Source: CAZBXE01 sp964496125
GTDB taxonomy: Bacteria; Chlamydiota; Chlamydiia; Chlamydiales; CAZBXE01
Assembly (NCBI GenBank): GCA_964496125.1
Contig: CAZBXE010000010.1
Location: forward strand, 1 to 64,000
DNA length: 64,000 nt
Direction: 5' to 3'
The position numbers were made by a program, and so were the translations under genes. The notes below the pieces were generated by a model. That model had not been told where the DNA came from and ran no database searches. It was given only the letters and a program-made list of their open reading frames with translations. This document shows, piece after piece, positions 7,115 through 16,058 of the stretch (within the stretch, counting starts at the first letter, position 1; every line of letters begins with the position of its first letter).

Positions 7115-9292
7115 ATGCAGCCACCAAGAGCAGTCTCGGGATCATCATTAGTGTTTATACCAGGGGCAGGGGCCTCTTCCGCTACTCCAGAAAGCCGGGC
7201 AAAAGCCTTGCTTAGAGCAGCAAATGCTACCCATATGAGCAGGCAAGAGAGGGAGAGGAGCGTCGAATCTCTCACCCAGGAGAAAGGTTTTTGGCAAGGG
7301 CTTGATTGGCTTGCAAAAAATAATAGAGCAACCTTCTCGGAGATGGCTTCTTTCTTGTCGTTCGAAATGCAAAAGACGATTCTGTGGGATGCTTTGTTTG
7401 CTGATTCTTCAGAAGGCAGAAGGCTTGCATTTGAGCTTCTCAAGGAAAGGTTCAAAAGCAGAGATGACGAGGGTACTGAAAAGCAAAAAGAGGCTCTCTT
7501 AGCCCTATTGCCTCAAGAGATGCAAGTGGAGTTTGCTGAGCATTTATATTGCAATATGAGTGCAGAACAGGTTGTAGAAGTCGTTGCCTGCCGTCAAGAT
7601 GCTGCGCTTCGTGCTCTTTTTCTTTCCCCGCTAATTCTTCAGCCAAAACTTGAAACTGTCATCATAACCTATTTTCGCGCTCTAATGAGAAAGGAAGAGC
7701 TTGCCCTTATTCCCCTTCTTTTAGGTCCACTTTTCAAAGATGGAGAGGGGATAAAAGCCGCAAAAAAAGTCTTTTTGAATCTACGTGACGAAGAGAAAGG
7801 ACAGTTTCTAAGTGCTCTGCCAAAAAGCGCATGGCAGGACTTTTTGGGAAAAATCGGTCTTAAAGCTTCTTTTGCACACACACTCCTAAAACACTGGTTT
7901 CTTTTAGAGAAAAGTCCAGAAGATCGGCTAGCCATGGTGCAAGCCGTCTGTGTTGCTCTCTCTTCTCAAGAAAGACTGCGACTTTGGAAAGACCTTCATG
8001 GTGCCGCCTCGGAAGCTTCTGATTACATGCCCCTTTGCTTAAAACAAGAAGAGCTTGCAACCTGCTGGGAAAGGAATAGAGAATTTTTGAGTATCAAGGA
8101 CATCCGCTTTTTTGCAACTCCAGATGATGTTAGGTGTATTATAGAGACATTCACTGCAGAAAAAGAAAAATGCGAATTCCTCCTTGAACGTGCACGGTTC
8201 GGGGTGGTATGTCCTGCTCTTTTTAATGAAGGGATGCAGTTTGTATCTCTTCCCGAAGTGGCAGGTATCCTGGCAGGTGTCATTGATGCAGGGACCGTGC
8301 TCGATGTCCATGAAGCCCTCATCAACCAAATTCCCCCCTTTTTACTTGCCATGGGTTCAGTAGATGAGAGAGGGCAATATGCATATTGGATTCGCACGCT
8401 TCTTCCCTATCTACAAGAGGAAGGCTTGAGGGCGGCACTTTGCAGAACAAGTGACCAAGATCTGCTGTCTCAGCTTAAAGAAATGCGTCCTGGCTTAAGA
8501 GAGGATCAAATTGTGGTTGTTTTCGAGCTTTTGAGCGCAAGCGCACAGGTTTCTTTTTTGCAAGAAGCCTGGGATGGCTTTCAAAGGGAAGGGGGACGTG
8601 AACAGCAACATCGGATCTATGTGAGATATGCAGAAAAAATAGGGGCGAGGTTTGCAAAGGAGTATCGGCAAAAGCTTGAGGGAATGGTCTCACAGGCCAG
8701 GGAGAGAAGAATCAGCCTTGCGAAAACACTCGAAATCTCGAGTGAGCCGGATGAAACAGAAGAGTTTTTGCTAGCTTTAAAAATGCTTTTTGGCTCTGGG
8801 ATGACAGGCGCTGCAGCAGGCTGCCTTGGACTTGAGCACTTGGGCAAATTGATGCAAGAAAAAGGGCTGAAAAACGAGGCGGACTTCGCCAAGATTGGCG
8901 TTACCGTCAGGAATAGAATTTTTGTTGATCAGATGATCATCCAAATGGGTTCTTCTAAAAGCTTACGACCGGGGCAGCATGTTACGCTTTCTCGTTTGTG
9001 GGAAACGATCCTTAGCCCACGACATGAATGGGGTTCGAGGGAGAAGAGGGATGCTATTCTTACTCTTGGCCAGATCCTCAAGGGCGTTACATGGGATACC
9101 TTCTATGGGCGGATTTGTAACGATTTTCCAGAGAAGTTTAAATGGAACGGGAGACAGGTTTCCCTAGAAGAGCTTGTATTTGCTCTTTACACACTAGACA
9201 ACATGCAAATTTTAAAAAAACATTTAAAAAAGAAAGAGGAGAGTTATGCAGCCAGTCAGTGGCCTAACGCGCTATCAGACATCGAACAGTAG
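7115..9292 (+). CDS. Large unknown helical protein, tandem paralog 1
   Basis: 725 residues. The start is ATG 7115 because AAAGGAGGA (7105-7113) sits just before it; an in-frame TTG at 7100 lies upstream of that site. There is no signal peptide and no membrane segment. The protein appears all-helical, with many short Leu-rich helices like alpha-solenoid proteins. It aligns along its length with the next gene: MQPPRAVSG against MQPVSG at the start, SLPEVAGI followed by a PPFLLA segment in the middle, FASIGIT-type and MGSSKSL motifs towards the end, and FALYTLDNMQ against FALYTLDPMQ close to the C-terminus. Function unknown. Its last 47 nt overlap the start of paralog 2, which implies coupled translation. 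Confidence 0.7.
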   Translation: MQPPRAVSGSSLVFIPGAGASSATPESRAKALLRAANATHMSRQERERSVESLTQEKGFWQGLDWLAKNNRATFSEMASFLSFEMQKTILWDALFADSSEGRRLAFELLKERFKSRDDEGTEKQKEALLALLPQEMQVEFAEHLYCNMSAEQVVEVVACRQDAALRALFLSPLILQPKLETVIITYFRALMRKEELALIPLLLGPLFKDGEGIKAAKKVFLNLRDEEKGQFLSALPKSAWQDFLGKIGLKASFAHTLLKHWFLLEKSPEDRLAMVQAVCVALSSQERLRLWKDLHGAASEASDYMPLCLKQEELATCWERNREFLSIKDIRFFATPDDVRCIIETFTAEKEKCEFLLERARFGVVCPALFNEGMQFVSLPEVAGILAGVIDAGTVLDVHEALINQIPPFLLAMGSVDERGQYAYWIRTLLPYLQEEGLRAALCRTSDQDLLSQLKEMRPGLREDQIVVVFELLSASAQVSFLQEAWDGFQREGGREQQHRIYVRYAEKIGARFAKEYRQKLEGMVSQARERRISLAKTLEISSEPDETEEFLLALKMLFGSGMTGAAAGCLGLEHLGKLMQEKGLKNEADFAKIGVTVRNRIFVDQMIIQMGSSKSLRPGQHVTLSRLWETILSPRHEWGSREKRDAILTLGQILKGVTWDTFYGRICNDFPEKFKWNGRQVSLEELVFALYTLDNMQILKKHLKKKEESYAASQWPNALSDIEQ

Positions 9293-11342
9293 AATTCAAG
9301 AACATCAAAACCCGGAGGAAAAGGGCAGAGCGCTTGTATCTCTTCTGCGTAAACCACACGCAAAGAGCGAAAGAAATTCGGCGGAGATAGAGAGGTTTCT
9401 TCTTCAACCAGGCAATTGGCAGGCAATGAATTGGCTAATGCAGCATGAAAAAGGGTTGTTTTCTGCGCTTATTCACAGTCTTTCACAAAATGCCGAAAGG
9501 GGAGTCATTGAGGCAGCTCAGGCGTCTTTGCAGACTGATGCCAAGAGTTTTACTGTGGACCTCTTAGTCGTGCTCTTGAAACGCAAGGGGTGTAGTCAAG
9601 ATAGGGAAAGAATTCTTTTGAGCTTAGACAAAGAGTTTCAAAGACAGGTTTTTGAAGAGTTTTTTTTTAAAACTAATTGGGATCAGTTTTTCGCAGTTTT
9701 AGAAGCGATTCAGGATAAAACCCTAATTCCTTTAGTTCTTTTTCCTATCACGACTCTAAAATCGCCTTTTAAAGTCTTCCAAAAGTGTTATTTGAGGTGT
9801 GTTCAGCGTAATAGGGTGGACCTTATGCCCGCTGTGCTCATGTACCTTTTTCAAGATCAAAGAGGGATTAACGAAGCAAAACCTATTTTTTATGCTCGTC
9901 CTGAACAAGAGAGGGCTTTTATTGTAAATGCGATTCCAAGAAAAGATCTTCCTTCCTTTCTACGAGAAATTCGTCTTACTGAGATGCAAGCTGCGAGTTT
10001 ACTCGTTGGGCTTTTTGCGATTGTAAGCGGGCCGTCTGAGAGGGGTGCTCTCGTGAAGACCTTTTGTGAATCTCTGAGCATGCCAGGGTGTGGCTTTCTT
10101 TGGGAACATTTTGTTGCGCAGAAGTCTCCTATTGCAGACTACATTCCCCTTTCTCTAGATGTAAGTTCTATCCAGGCTTTTTTTCATAGGCGCCATCAGA
10201 ACTTGGCAGATCTACGGTTTTTTTCAAGTCGAGCAGAGATCCGGTATATTTTGGGAGAATATGCGAAGCAGGACTGGAAGGTGTTAGCACTGACAGATAT
10301 GCAAAGGTTTTTGGTTGTGTGTCCCGAGTTTTTTGAAACGCAGGCGCAGGCGCCAACGTCTCTTCCTGAGGTGGCAGGCATTGTGTTTTCCGCAATGGAA
10401 GCACGTTCCATCATGCCTCTCCATGAAAGTCTTTTGCGTCAGGTCCCCCCTTTTCTGATCGCCCTTGCCTCTATATGGGGTGTCAGCCAGCATTATTCTT
10501 GGATTCACTCTGCCATTCCTTATCTTGAGGTGGATGTGCTTGAGGCAGCTTTGTTGGAATTAGATGACGCCTCGATCTTACAGATCTTAGAAAGAGAGAA
10601 GGGAAATCTCACCCTGGATAGGGTACAAGGACTTCTCGAGTCTTTGTCAAAAGAACAGCGGCTTCTATTTCTGCAAGGAAAGTGGGCAGAATACCAAACA
10701 AAGAAGGGAGATTTACATGAACATAGCGTCTACGCCTCTCTTGCCGGGCGTGCAGGGGCTTCTTTTGCAGACGTCTATAAAAGACAAGTTCAGCAGCTCC
10801 CAAGGAAAAGAAAGGCAGAAGTTGAGATTAAGGTTGAGCAAGCAGAGCAGCCAGATCCAACGGAAACACTTATAGATACCCTATCAAAACTTTTTGGTGA
10901 CCGACTTACAATGCAGAATGTAGGATATTTAGGTCTCGAGACCGCCTCTATGTTAATCCAAAGGGGACTTGTTGACGAAAGCGATTTTGCTAGCATTGGT
11001 ATTACGGAAGCTAATGCCACCTTTGTAGGACAGATGGTTGTAAAAATAGGCAGCTCAAAGAATGTCCCCGAGAGCGAGCAGCTCGTTCTAGCCAATCTAT
11101 GGGAAATCATTTTTAGTCCTCGCAATACGTGGGAGTCGAAGGAAACAAAGGAGGCCCTTTCCCGCTTATCGTTGATTTTTAGTGAGGTAGATATGAGCCC
11201 CCATTATGATTTGATTTGTAAAACGTATCCAAGTCTCTTTAGAGCAACCGGGCGCAAAGCTTCTTTCGAAGAGGTTGTTTTTGCTCTCTATACTCTTGAT
11301 CCGATGCAAACACTCAAAAGGCATTTGGCAAAAGATGCATAA
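9246..11342 (+). CDS. Large unknown helical protein, tandem paralog 2
   Basis: 698 residues. The start ATG 9246 follows AAAGAGGAGAG (9233-9243) inside the 3' end of paralog 1, so the two frames overlap by 47 nt. It shares the MQP..SG N-terminus, the SLPEVAGI / PPFLIA core (about residues 375-405) and the C-terminal FALYTLDPMQTLKRHL with its neighbour, at roughly one-third identity by eye, so the duplication is old. The helices are rich in Leu, Glu and Gln and there are no membrane segments. The stop lies within the start of hemF (overlap 11335-11342). A solenoid scaffold or an effector is possible, but I cannot name a function. Confidence 0.7.
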   Translation: MQPVSGLTRYQTSNSRIQEHQNPEEKGRALVSLLRKPHAKSERNSAEIERFLLQPGNWQAMNWLMQHEKGLFSALIHSLSQNAERGVIEAAQASLQTDAKSFTVDLLVVLLKRKGCSQDRERILLSLDKEFQRQVFEEFFFKTNWDQFFAVLEAIQDKTLIPLVLFPITTLKSPFKVFQKCYLRCVQRNRVDLMPAVLMYLFQDQRGINEAKPIFYARPEQERAFIVNAIPRKDLPSFLREIRLTEMQAASLLVGLFAIVSGPSERGALVKTFCESLSMPGCGFLWEHFVAQKSPIADYIPLSLDVSSIQAFFHRRHQNLADLRFFSSRAEIRYILGEYAKQDWKVLALTDMQRFLVVCPEFFETQAQAPTSLPEVAGIVFSAMEARSIMPLHESLLRQVPPFLIALASIWGVSQHYSWIHSAIPYLEVDVLEAALLELDDASILQILEREKGNLTLDRVQGLLESLSKEQRLLFLQGKWAEYQTKKGDLHEHSVYASLAGRAGASFADVYKRQVQQLPRKRKAEVEIKVEQAEQPDPTETLIDTLSKLFGDRLTMQNVGYLGLETASMLIQRGLVDESDFASIGITEANATFVGQMVVKIGSSKNVPESEQLVLANLWEIIFSPRNTWESKETKEALSRLSLIFSEVDMSPHYDLICKTYPSLFRATGRKASFEEVVFALYTLDPMQTLKRHLAKDA

Positions 11343-12126
11343 AGAAGAGATCGTGACTTTTCTAAAAAAACTCCGCGATGAAATCATTGCGGGGTTTTTA
11401 ACTCTAGAAACAGAGGGAACGTTTGTAAAGACTCCTTGGGACTATAAGCGAGGAGAGGGGGGAGGGGAGATTTCTCTTCTCAAAGGCGCTGTGTTTGAGA
11501 AGGCGGCAGTTAACTGGTCAGGCATTCATGGAAACTGCTATCCCTTTGATGATGGAGGCGGGTCATTTTTTGCAACAGGAGTGAGCCTAATCACGCACAT
11601 GCAAAATCCGATGGCACCCACTGCCCACATGAATGTTCGTTATATAGAGACAGAAAAAGGAGCCTGGTTTGGTGGAGGATACGATTTGACTCCTATGGGT
11701 TTTATCTATGAAGAAGATAAGAGTCATTTTCATAAGGAAGCAGAGAAGGCTCTTTTACCGTTTGGGGATCAACTCTATGAAAAATTTTCAGCGGAGGCAA
11801 AGAGGTATTTTTTTGTTCCACATCGGAATAAAGAAAGGGGAGTGGGTGGTATTTTCTTTGATCACTATCAGACAGGTCACTTTGAAAAAGACATAGCCAT
11901 GTGGAAAAGCGTGGGAAACTCCTTTTTAAAAGCGATTTTGCCTATCTATCAGAAAAGAGTGCATCTTCCCTACACTGAAGAGGATAAGAAAGTGCAAAAT
12001 AGATACCGAGCCCATTACGTTGAGTTTAATTTGATCTACGACCGTGGAACAAAGTTTGGTTTTCAGTCGGGTGGGAATCCGGAAGCGATTCTTTGTTCTA
12101 TGCCACCGCATGCCTCTTGGGTTTAA
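11335..12126 (+). CDS. hemF: Coproporphyrinogen III oxidase, aerobic, C-terminally short
   Basis: HemF uses O2 to decarboxylate coproporphyrinogen III twice to protoporphyrinogen IX in haem synthesis. Clear family segments: FEKAAVNWSGIHG, PTAHMNVRYIE, WFGGGYDLTPM, HRNKERGVGGIFFDH and YVEFNLIYDRGTKFGFQSGG. I start at ATG 11335, which overlaps the upstream stop; a longer in-frame start at 11275 would only add residues from the other gene's frame. The product has 263 residues against about 300 in E. coli. It ends at SMPPHASWV, where the family continues for about 27 residues to a conserved R(D/E)W end. No frame downstream restores that tail. It may be a functional short form or a recently truncated gene. 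hemL lies further on in this window. Confidence 0.85.
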   Translation: MHKEEIVTFLKKLRDEIIAGFLTLETEGTFVKTPWDYKRGEGGGEISLLKGAVFEKAAVNWSGIHGNCYPFDDGGGSFFATGVSLITHMQNPMAPTAHMNVRYIETEKGAWFGGGYDLTPMGFIYEEDKSHFHKEAEKALLPFGDQLYEKFSAEAKRYFFVPHRNKERGVGGIFFDHYQTGHFEKDIAMWKSVGNSFLKAILPIYQKRVHLPYTEEDKKVQNRYRAHYVEFNLIYDRGTKFGFQSGGNPEAILCSMPPHASWV

Positions 12127-12158
12127 ATTATTCTTTTGATAAGTATGCGAATACGTAG

Positions 12159-12187
12159 GGCCTAGCTCGTATGTGGGCTGTTTTTTT
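12159..12187 (+). terminator. Weak rho-independent terminator after hemF
   Basis: A short stem, GCCTA (12160-12164) with TGGGC (12174-12178), containing one G-U pair, is followed closely by seven T residues at 12181-12187. The stem is weak, so this is a modest call. Confidence 0.4.
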
Positions 12188-12243
12188 ATGGCCAACATTA
12201 AGTTGAGGTGATACAATTGCAACTCGTTAAAGGAGATTAGGTT

Positions 12244-13281
12244 GTGTTTTGGAAGTGGATCAGAAGGGTTGGCCTTGGTTTAGTTTCATTTTTCACTCTT
12301 CTTCTTTTTACCGGCGCTGCCTATCAGTATATTTGTACAAAAATTGATGAAAGAACCTATTTTCCACCTGGCTGCTTAGTGGATGTAGGCGGATTTAAGC
12401 TTCACTATCAGACTAAAGGTAAGGGTGGTCCCGTAGTCGTTTTGGATGCGGGTCTTGGTTGTATGAGTTCTGACTGGGGAATTGTGCAAAAAGAAATTGC
12501 TAAGTTTACCCAGGTAGTTAGCTACGATAGAGCAGGAATGGGTTGGAGCGAGCTTAGTCCCTATCCACGCACAAGTGCCCAGATTGTAAAAGAACTTCAC
12601 ACGCTCTTAAAGAATGCAGGCATTCCGGGGCCGTATATTCTTGTGGGCCACTCCTTTGGCGGGCACAATATGCAGCTTTTTGCCGCTACTTACCCTGATG
12701 AGGTGATTGGACTTGTCTTAGTAGATTCTTGCCATGAGGCCCAAGAGAAGAAGATTATACCGAATCCCTTAGAGACTCAAATGAAGCTGATGCAGAATCC
12801 AAAGATTGTGTTTTGTCTTTACAACTTTGGTCTCATCCGACTTCTTGCTAACCTATATTTGAAGACCTATATGCCGCAGTTGCCAGAGTTGATGCAAGAG
12901 ATTCACTTGGCTCTTGCTGCGACTTCAAAACATGGGTATGCAATGGCAAATGAAATTAGCCATTTGGGGGAGAGCCTGAGTCAACTGGCAAAAGTGGACC
13001 GTTCGCAGATACGCCACAAGCCTTGCTATGTCTTGACAGCAGGTTGTGAGACGAATCTGATGAAGTTTGGTATTTCTCGTGATCAACAAAAGCGTATGCG
13101 TGAAATCCAAGCAGTCTGGAATGATTTGCAGTCGGATCTTGTAACACGGTATACAAATTCTCATCATTTTGTAGCGGAGCGAAGTGATCATATGATCCCC
13201 TGGAACCAACCTGAGCTAATCATTCGTTCTGTTCGGGAGCTGATCAAGTTACATTCTCAACCCATTCTTGTCATCGACTAA
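12244..13281 (+). CDS. Membrane-anchored alpha/beta hydrolase
   Basis: 345 residues. The start is GTG 12244, behind AAGGAG (12230-12235, 8-nt spacing). Residues 8-30 are a hydrophobic anchor, so the catalytic domain probably faces the periplasm. The fold is clear: VVVLDAGLG with the oxyanion region (65-73), the strand VVSYDRAGMGWS (91-102), the nucleophile elbow GHSFGG with Ser137, the acid after LVLVDS (about 157-162 and later), and a late His in HHFVAERSDHM. It belongs to the large group of esterase/epoxide-hydrolase-like proteins, and the substrate cannot be read from the sequence. Terminator-like dyad follows at 13290-13324. Confidence 0.8.
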   Translation: MFWKWIRRVGLGLVSFFTLLLFTGAAYQYICTKIDERTYFPPGCLVDVGGFKLHYQTKGKGGPVVVLDAGLGCMSSDWGIVQKEIAKFTQVVSYDRAGMGWSELSPYPRTSAQIVKELHTLLKNAGIPGPYILVGHSFGGHNMQLFAATYPDEVIGLVLVDSCHEAQEKKIIPNPLETQMKLMQNPKIVFCLYNFGLIRLLANLYLKTYMPQLPELMQEIHLALAATSKHGYAMANEISHLGESLSQLAKVDRSQIRHKPCYVLTAGCETNLMKFGISRDQQKRMREIQAVWNDLQSDLVTRYTNSHHFVAERSDHMIPWNQPELIIRSVRELIKLHSQPILVID

Positions 13282-13289
13282 AAAGCTTC

Positions 13290-13324
13290 AAAATTTGCAA
13301 TTCTCCGAAGATCTTGCAAATTTT
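13290..13324 (+). terminator. Terminator-like dyad between hydrolase and cyclophilin genes
   Basis: AAAATTTGCA (13290-13299) and TGCAAATTTT (13315-13324) are perfect reverse complements around 15 nt and end in a T-run. The right arm also contains the -35 hexamer of the next promoter, so termination and initiation signals overlap. Confidence 0.5.
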
Positions 13325-13342
13325 TTACTAAAATGGTAAAGT
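13314..13342 (+). promoter_or_regulatory. Promoter of the cyclophilin gene, leaderless type
   Basis: TTGCAA (13314-13319), a 17-bp spacer and TAAAGT (13337-13342). The start codon ATG 13351 begins 8 nt after the -10, so transcription would start at or next to it. No Shine-Dalgarno sequence is present. Confidence 0.5.
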
Positions 13343-13350
13343 GGTCCCTT

Positions 13351-13884
13351 ATGAAATATTTGTTTCTCTTGTTCTTTATTTTTAGCCCTCTAGTGGAAGC
13401 CATGGAAAATAACCAAACTGTCGTCGTTCTCGAAACAACACAAGGACCTATTGAGATTACCCTTCTTAATAAGGTAGCGCCTAAAGCAACAGAAAACTTT
13501 GTAACTCTCTCTAAGAGAGGGTATTACAATGGACTTATCTTTCACCGTGTGATCCAGGACTTTATGGTTCAAGGAGGGGATCCAACAGGTACGGGAGCAG
13601 GTGGAGAGTCGATCTGGAATAAGCCTTTTGAAGATGAAGTCACACCCGATGTAACCTTTGATAAACCAGGCTACCTTGCTATGGCCAATCGTGGTCCGAA
13701 AACCAACGGCAGTCAGTTTTTCATTACAACTGCATCAACACCTTGGCTTAACATGAAGCATACCATTTTTGGAAAAGTAACAAAGGGGATGGATGTTGTT
13801 CGTAAGATCGAGTCCACACCTACAGATATGAGAGATCGACCTATAGAGGCTCAGAAAATCCTATCTGTGAAAGTTCTCGATTAA
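13351..13884 (+). CDS. Exported cyclophilin-type peptidyl-prolyl cis-trans isomerase
   Basis: 177 residues from ATG 13351. An in-frame ATG at 13333 overlaps the predicted promoter spacer and would spoil the signal peptide. Residues 1-17 (MKYLFLLFFIFSPLVEA) are a signal peptide, so the enzyme should act in the periplasm on folding outer-membrane or secreted proteins. The cyclophilin core is complete: FHRVIQDFMVQGGDPTGTG with the catalytic Arg and Gln, YLAMANRGPKTNGSQFFIT, and HTIFGKVTKGMDVV. It stands alone, between a terminator-like dyad and a region without clear genes. Confidence 0.92.
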   Translation: MKYLFLLFFIFSPLVEAMENNQTVVVLETTQGPIEITLLNKVAPKATENFVTLSKRGYYNGLIFHRVIQDFMVQGGDPTGTGAGGESIWNKPFEDEVTPDVTFDKPGYLAMANRGPKTNGSQFFITTASTPWLNMKHTIFGKVTKGMDVVRKIESTPTDMRDRPIEAQKILSVKVLD

Positions 13885-14300
13885 AAGTAGTTAAGCTTAG
13901 TCCCTTGGAGAACAGAAACAGTAGGTTTGTGGTTGATGTTGTGTAAGCCATGTCAAACAATTTCTCTCGGCAGGTAGTGTAGCGTCTCTGTTTCTCTCTT
14001 ATATTTTGGAAAAGGTCGACGAGGCCATTGGCCTTATCCAGTGCGCCCAGGAACAAATAGGGCTTCGCCTTAAAGTCTACTATGGCTATCGCTTCATTGC
14101 AGCACAGTAGAAATTTTTGAATCCGCTTTCAGATGAAAGATGCGTCTGCCCTTCGAAAATGGGAGAATGCCGCTGACGAAGCTTAGCTGTGCATGTCACC
14201 CTTGTAACAACGGGAGGCGTGGTCGCACTTTGATTAGGCGGGGGTAGGAGGTTGGCCTTGTGCTCCCTATGAAGCTTGCAGAGCCGACTGTCGAAGCACT
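13885..14300. other. 416-nt region without a convincing gene
   Basis: On the minus strand a frame from about 14125 to 13841 encodes NEAIAIVDFKAKPYLF and continues to GLVDLFQNIREKQRRY. It has no ribosome binding site, overlaps the cyclophilin 3' end, and I do not recognise it. It may be the remnant of a lost gene. Nothing else stands out. Confidence 0.35.
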
Positions 14301-14825
14301 CTAAGCAGGGGGCTTTTCTTCTGCAAAGCGAACATGCTCTGTTTTTAAGTATTCCCTTCCTTTGTAAAAAACAAGAGAAAACTCTAAGGGTAGATGGTGT
14401 TGTGCTACTTCTAGAACAAGTCTATAGCCGCTTTGTATCAGACTTTGGCCTAACCTCAGCACTTCTACCCCTGCTGCACCAATAATTTCGTTCTCACCAA
14501 TGAAATTGAGGTGAAGACCTGTTTCTAAGAATTGATCTTGTAAGTCAAGAGCGATTTGGAGTTTTGCTCTTATAAGAGGCTGCACCCAATTCGTGAACAA
14601 GGCAGGGTCTATGTTTGCTCCTTCTGCCTTTTCAGTAAGAAGGGTAAGAGTGTGGGTAGTTGCAATTGCAGCAATCCGATCCATCTGTTCATAGGAGAGG
14701 GCAGACAGAGCTGTGGAAAGTTCTCTATGCATCGGGCCTAAATGGTGAATAAGCGTTGCATATCGAGCGTTTCTTGGGAAAAGTGTGTTAAAAAAATTCA
14801 AAGAAGCCCCCTGTTTAAATAACAC
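14301..14825 (-). CDS. Unknown cytoplasmic protein
   Basis: 174 residues, starting with GTG at 14825. There is no Shine-Dalgarno sequence. A good promoter ends 5 nt upstream, so the mRNA would be leaderless. The protein is mainly helical and hydrophobic in patches (ELSTALSALSYEQMDRIAAI, LIRAKLQIALDLQDQFLETG), ending in a strand-rich part around LEFSLVFYKGREYLKTEH. No signal peptide. I do not recognise it. The divergent promoter pair shared with terC, and coding-like composition, support a real gene. Confidence 0.6.
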   Translation of the reverse strand: MLFKQGASLNFFNTLFPRNARYATLIHHLGPMHRELSTALSALSYEQMDRIAAIATTHTLTLLTEKAEGANIDPALFTNWVQPLIRAKLQIALDLQDQFLETGLHLNFIGENEIIGAAGVEVLRLGQSLIQSGYRLVLEVAQHHLPLEFSLVFYKGREYLKTEHVRFAEEKPPA

Positions 14826-14830
14826 AAGTA

Positions 14831-14860
14831 AGTGTAAGGGTCTTGCCTCTTTAAATTCAA
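14831..14860 (-). promoter_or_regulatory. Promoter of the 14825 gene, leaderless type
   Basis: On the minus strand: TTGAAT (14860-14855), an 18-bp spacer, TACACT (14836-14831), then 5 nt to GTG 14825. It lies back to back with the terC promoter, 10 bp apart. Confidence 0.5.
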
Positions 14861-14870
14861 GTATAGCCGT

Positions 14871-14898
14871 TTGATTAAATTCAATTGTTTGCTACCAT
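14871..14898 (+). promoter_or_regulatory. Promoter of terC, leaderless type
   Basis: TTGATT (14871-14876), a 16-bp spacer and TACCAT (14893-14898), with the start codon 7 nt later. No Shine-Dalgarno sequence precedes the gene. Confidence 0.45.
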
Positions 14899-14905
14899 TG
14901 TAAAC

Positions 14906-15622
14906 ATGGAAGCATTATTTAGCATGCATTCGATTATTCCCTTTTTGACCCTCTGTGCCCTTGAGCTTGTTTTAGGCATTGATAATATTATTTTTATTTC
15001 AATAGCTGCTGATGGCTTGCCGAAGCAACAGCGCAAAAAGGCAAGGGTTATTGGCCTTTTGCTTGCGGTCCTTACGCGTGTTTTGCTTCTTCTCTCTCTC
15101 TCCTGGATGATGGGGCTAGTAAAACCTTTATTTACAGTCATGGGGCATGAGATCTCGTGGAGGGATTTGATTCTCATACTGGGAGGTCTTTTTTTAATTG
15201 CGAAAAGCACCTATGAGATCCACAAAAAGTTTGAATTGCAAGAGGAGGGGTTTGACACGCTACAAGGAGCAAGGTTTGCCTTTGTCATCGTGCAGATTCT
15301 TCTTCTGGATTTGGTTTTCTCTCTTGACTCTGTGATTACAGCTGTTGGAATGGTCAATGAAATTCCCATCATGGTGGCAGCTATTATCGTTTCGACGCTT
15401 GTGATGATTGTTGCATCCCATTCTATTACTGAGTTTGTGCATCACTATCCTACAGTTAAGATGCTTGCCTTAAGCTTTTTAGTCTTAATTGGCGTAGCGC
15501 TGCTTGGAGAAGGATTGGATTCCCACATTCCGAAAGGTTATATCTACTTTGCCATGGCCTATTCTCTTGGTGTGGAGGTGCTCAATATCCGTTTTCGCAA
15601 GAAGCATGAAAATAGTGTCTGA
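14906..15622 (+). CDS. TerC-family integral membrane protein
   Basis: 238 residues from ATG 14906; an in-frame TTG at 14885 would lie inside the promoter. The protein has about seven hydrophobic segments. The family's paired acidic motifs are present: ELVLGIDNIIF in the first transmembrane helix and LDLVFSLDSVITA in the fifth. Between them is the basic loop KQQRKKARVIG. TerC proteins are named for tellurite resistance, and several are now linked to metal (manganese) export, including loading of exoenzymes. That role is family knowledge, not visible here. The C-terminus is short and basic. Confidence 0.9.
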   Translation: MEALFSMHSIIPFLTLCALELVLGIDNIIFISIAADGLPKQQRKKARVIGLLLAVLTRVLLLLSLSWMMGLVKPLFTVMGHEISWRDLILILGGLFLIAKSTYEIHKKFELQEEGFDTLQGARFAFVIVQILLLDLVFSLDSVITAVGMVNEIPIMVAAIIVSTLVMIVASHSITEFVHHYPTVKMLALSFLVLIGVALLGEGLDSHIPKGYIYFAMAYSLGVEVLNIRFRKKHENSV

Positions 15623-15743
15623 AAGTTGTGTTTTTTTTGTTTGAATTTGTTAATCTCTTTGCTCTTTGAAAAAACAAAATTCACAACACGATCAAAACTG
15701 TTTTTATAACGTTTTGACCGACATAACTTAGGAGAAATTTGAC

Positions 15744-16058
15744 ATGGTAGCACCAGACCTTAAAGCAGCACGATTGATGGAACTTGCCTACGCCTTTCAA
15801 AGCAACAAAGGAAAAAAAACAGCAAAAGACCTTACATTGACTCTGCAACAAGCTAATTACAAGAACATACCAGATCTGCATTTGTTCACGCGGGCAATCC
15901 AAAGCGTGAAGGTGGACGAAAACAGCTCTAAGCCTCCTTTGCTCTCGGTATCTATGATAGCCTCTCAAACAGAAGAGGCTCTAAGATCTTTGTTTATTGC
16001 TGGTGCCATTCAAGCCAATCGATGTGGAAATTTCTGTTCCATTATTTGCTCTATATAG
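15744..16058 (+). CDS. Small unknown protein
   Basis: 104 residues. The Shine-Dalgarno sequence TAGGAGA (15729-15735) lies about 8 nt before ATG 15744. The N-terminal 60 residues are helical and basic (LKAARLMELAYAFQSNKGKK). The C-terminal end, AGAIQANRCGNFCSIICSI, has three Cys within 11 residues. There is no signal peptide. It resembles nothing I know. Clear translation signals support it as real. Confidence 0.55.
   Translation: MVAPDLKAARLMELAYAFQSNKGKKTAKDLTLTLQQANYKNIPDLHLFTRAIQSVKVDENSSKPPLLSVSMIASQTEEALRSLFIAGAIQANRCGNFCSIICSI

Noticed and set aside
6892..7455. Minus-strand open frame of 187 codons across the start of the 7115 gene
   Set aside because: It is antisense to a clear gene with a strong ribosome binding site and gives a low-complexity Ser/Leu-rich product, typical of a shadow frame.
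13841..14125. Minus-strand frame reading NEAIAIVDF...LFQNIREKQRRY
   Set aside because: It could be a decayed gene, but it lacks a start signal, overlaps the cyclophilin 3' end and matches no family I know. It is noted only in the description of the region.
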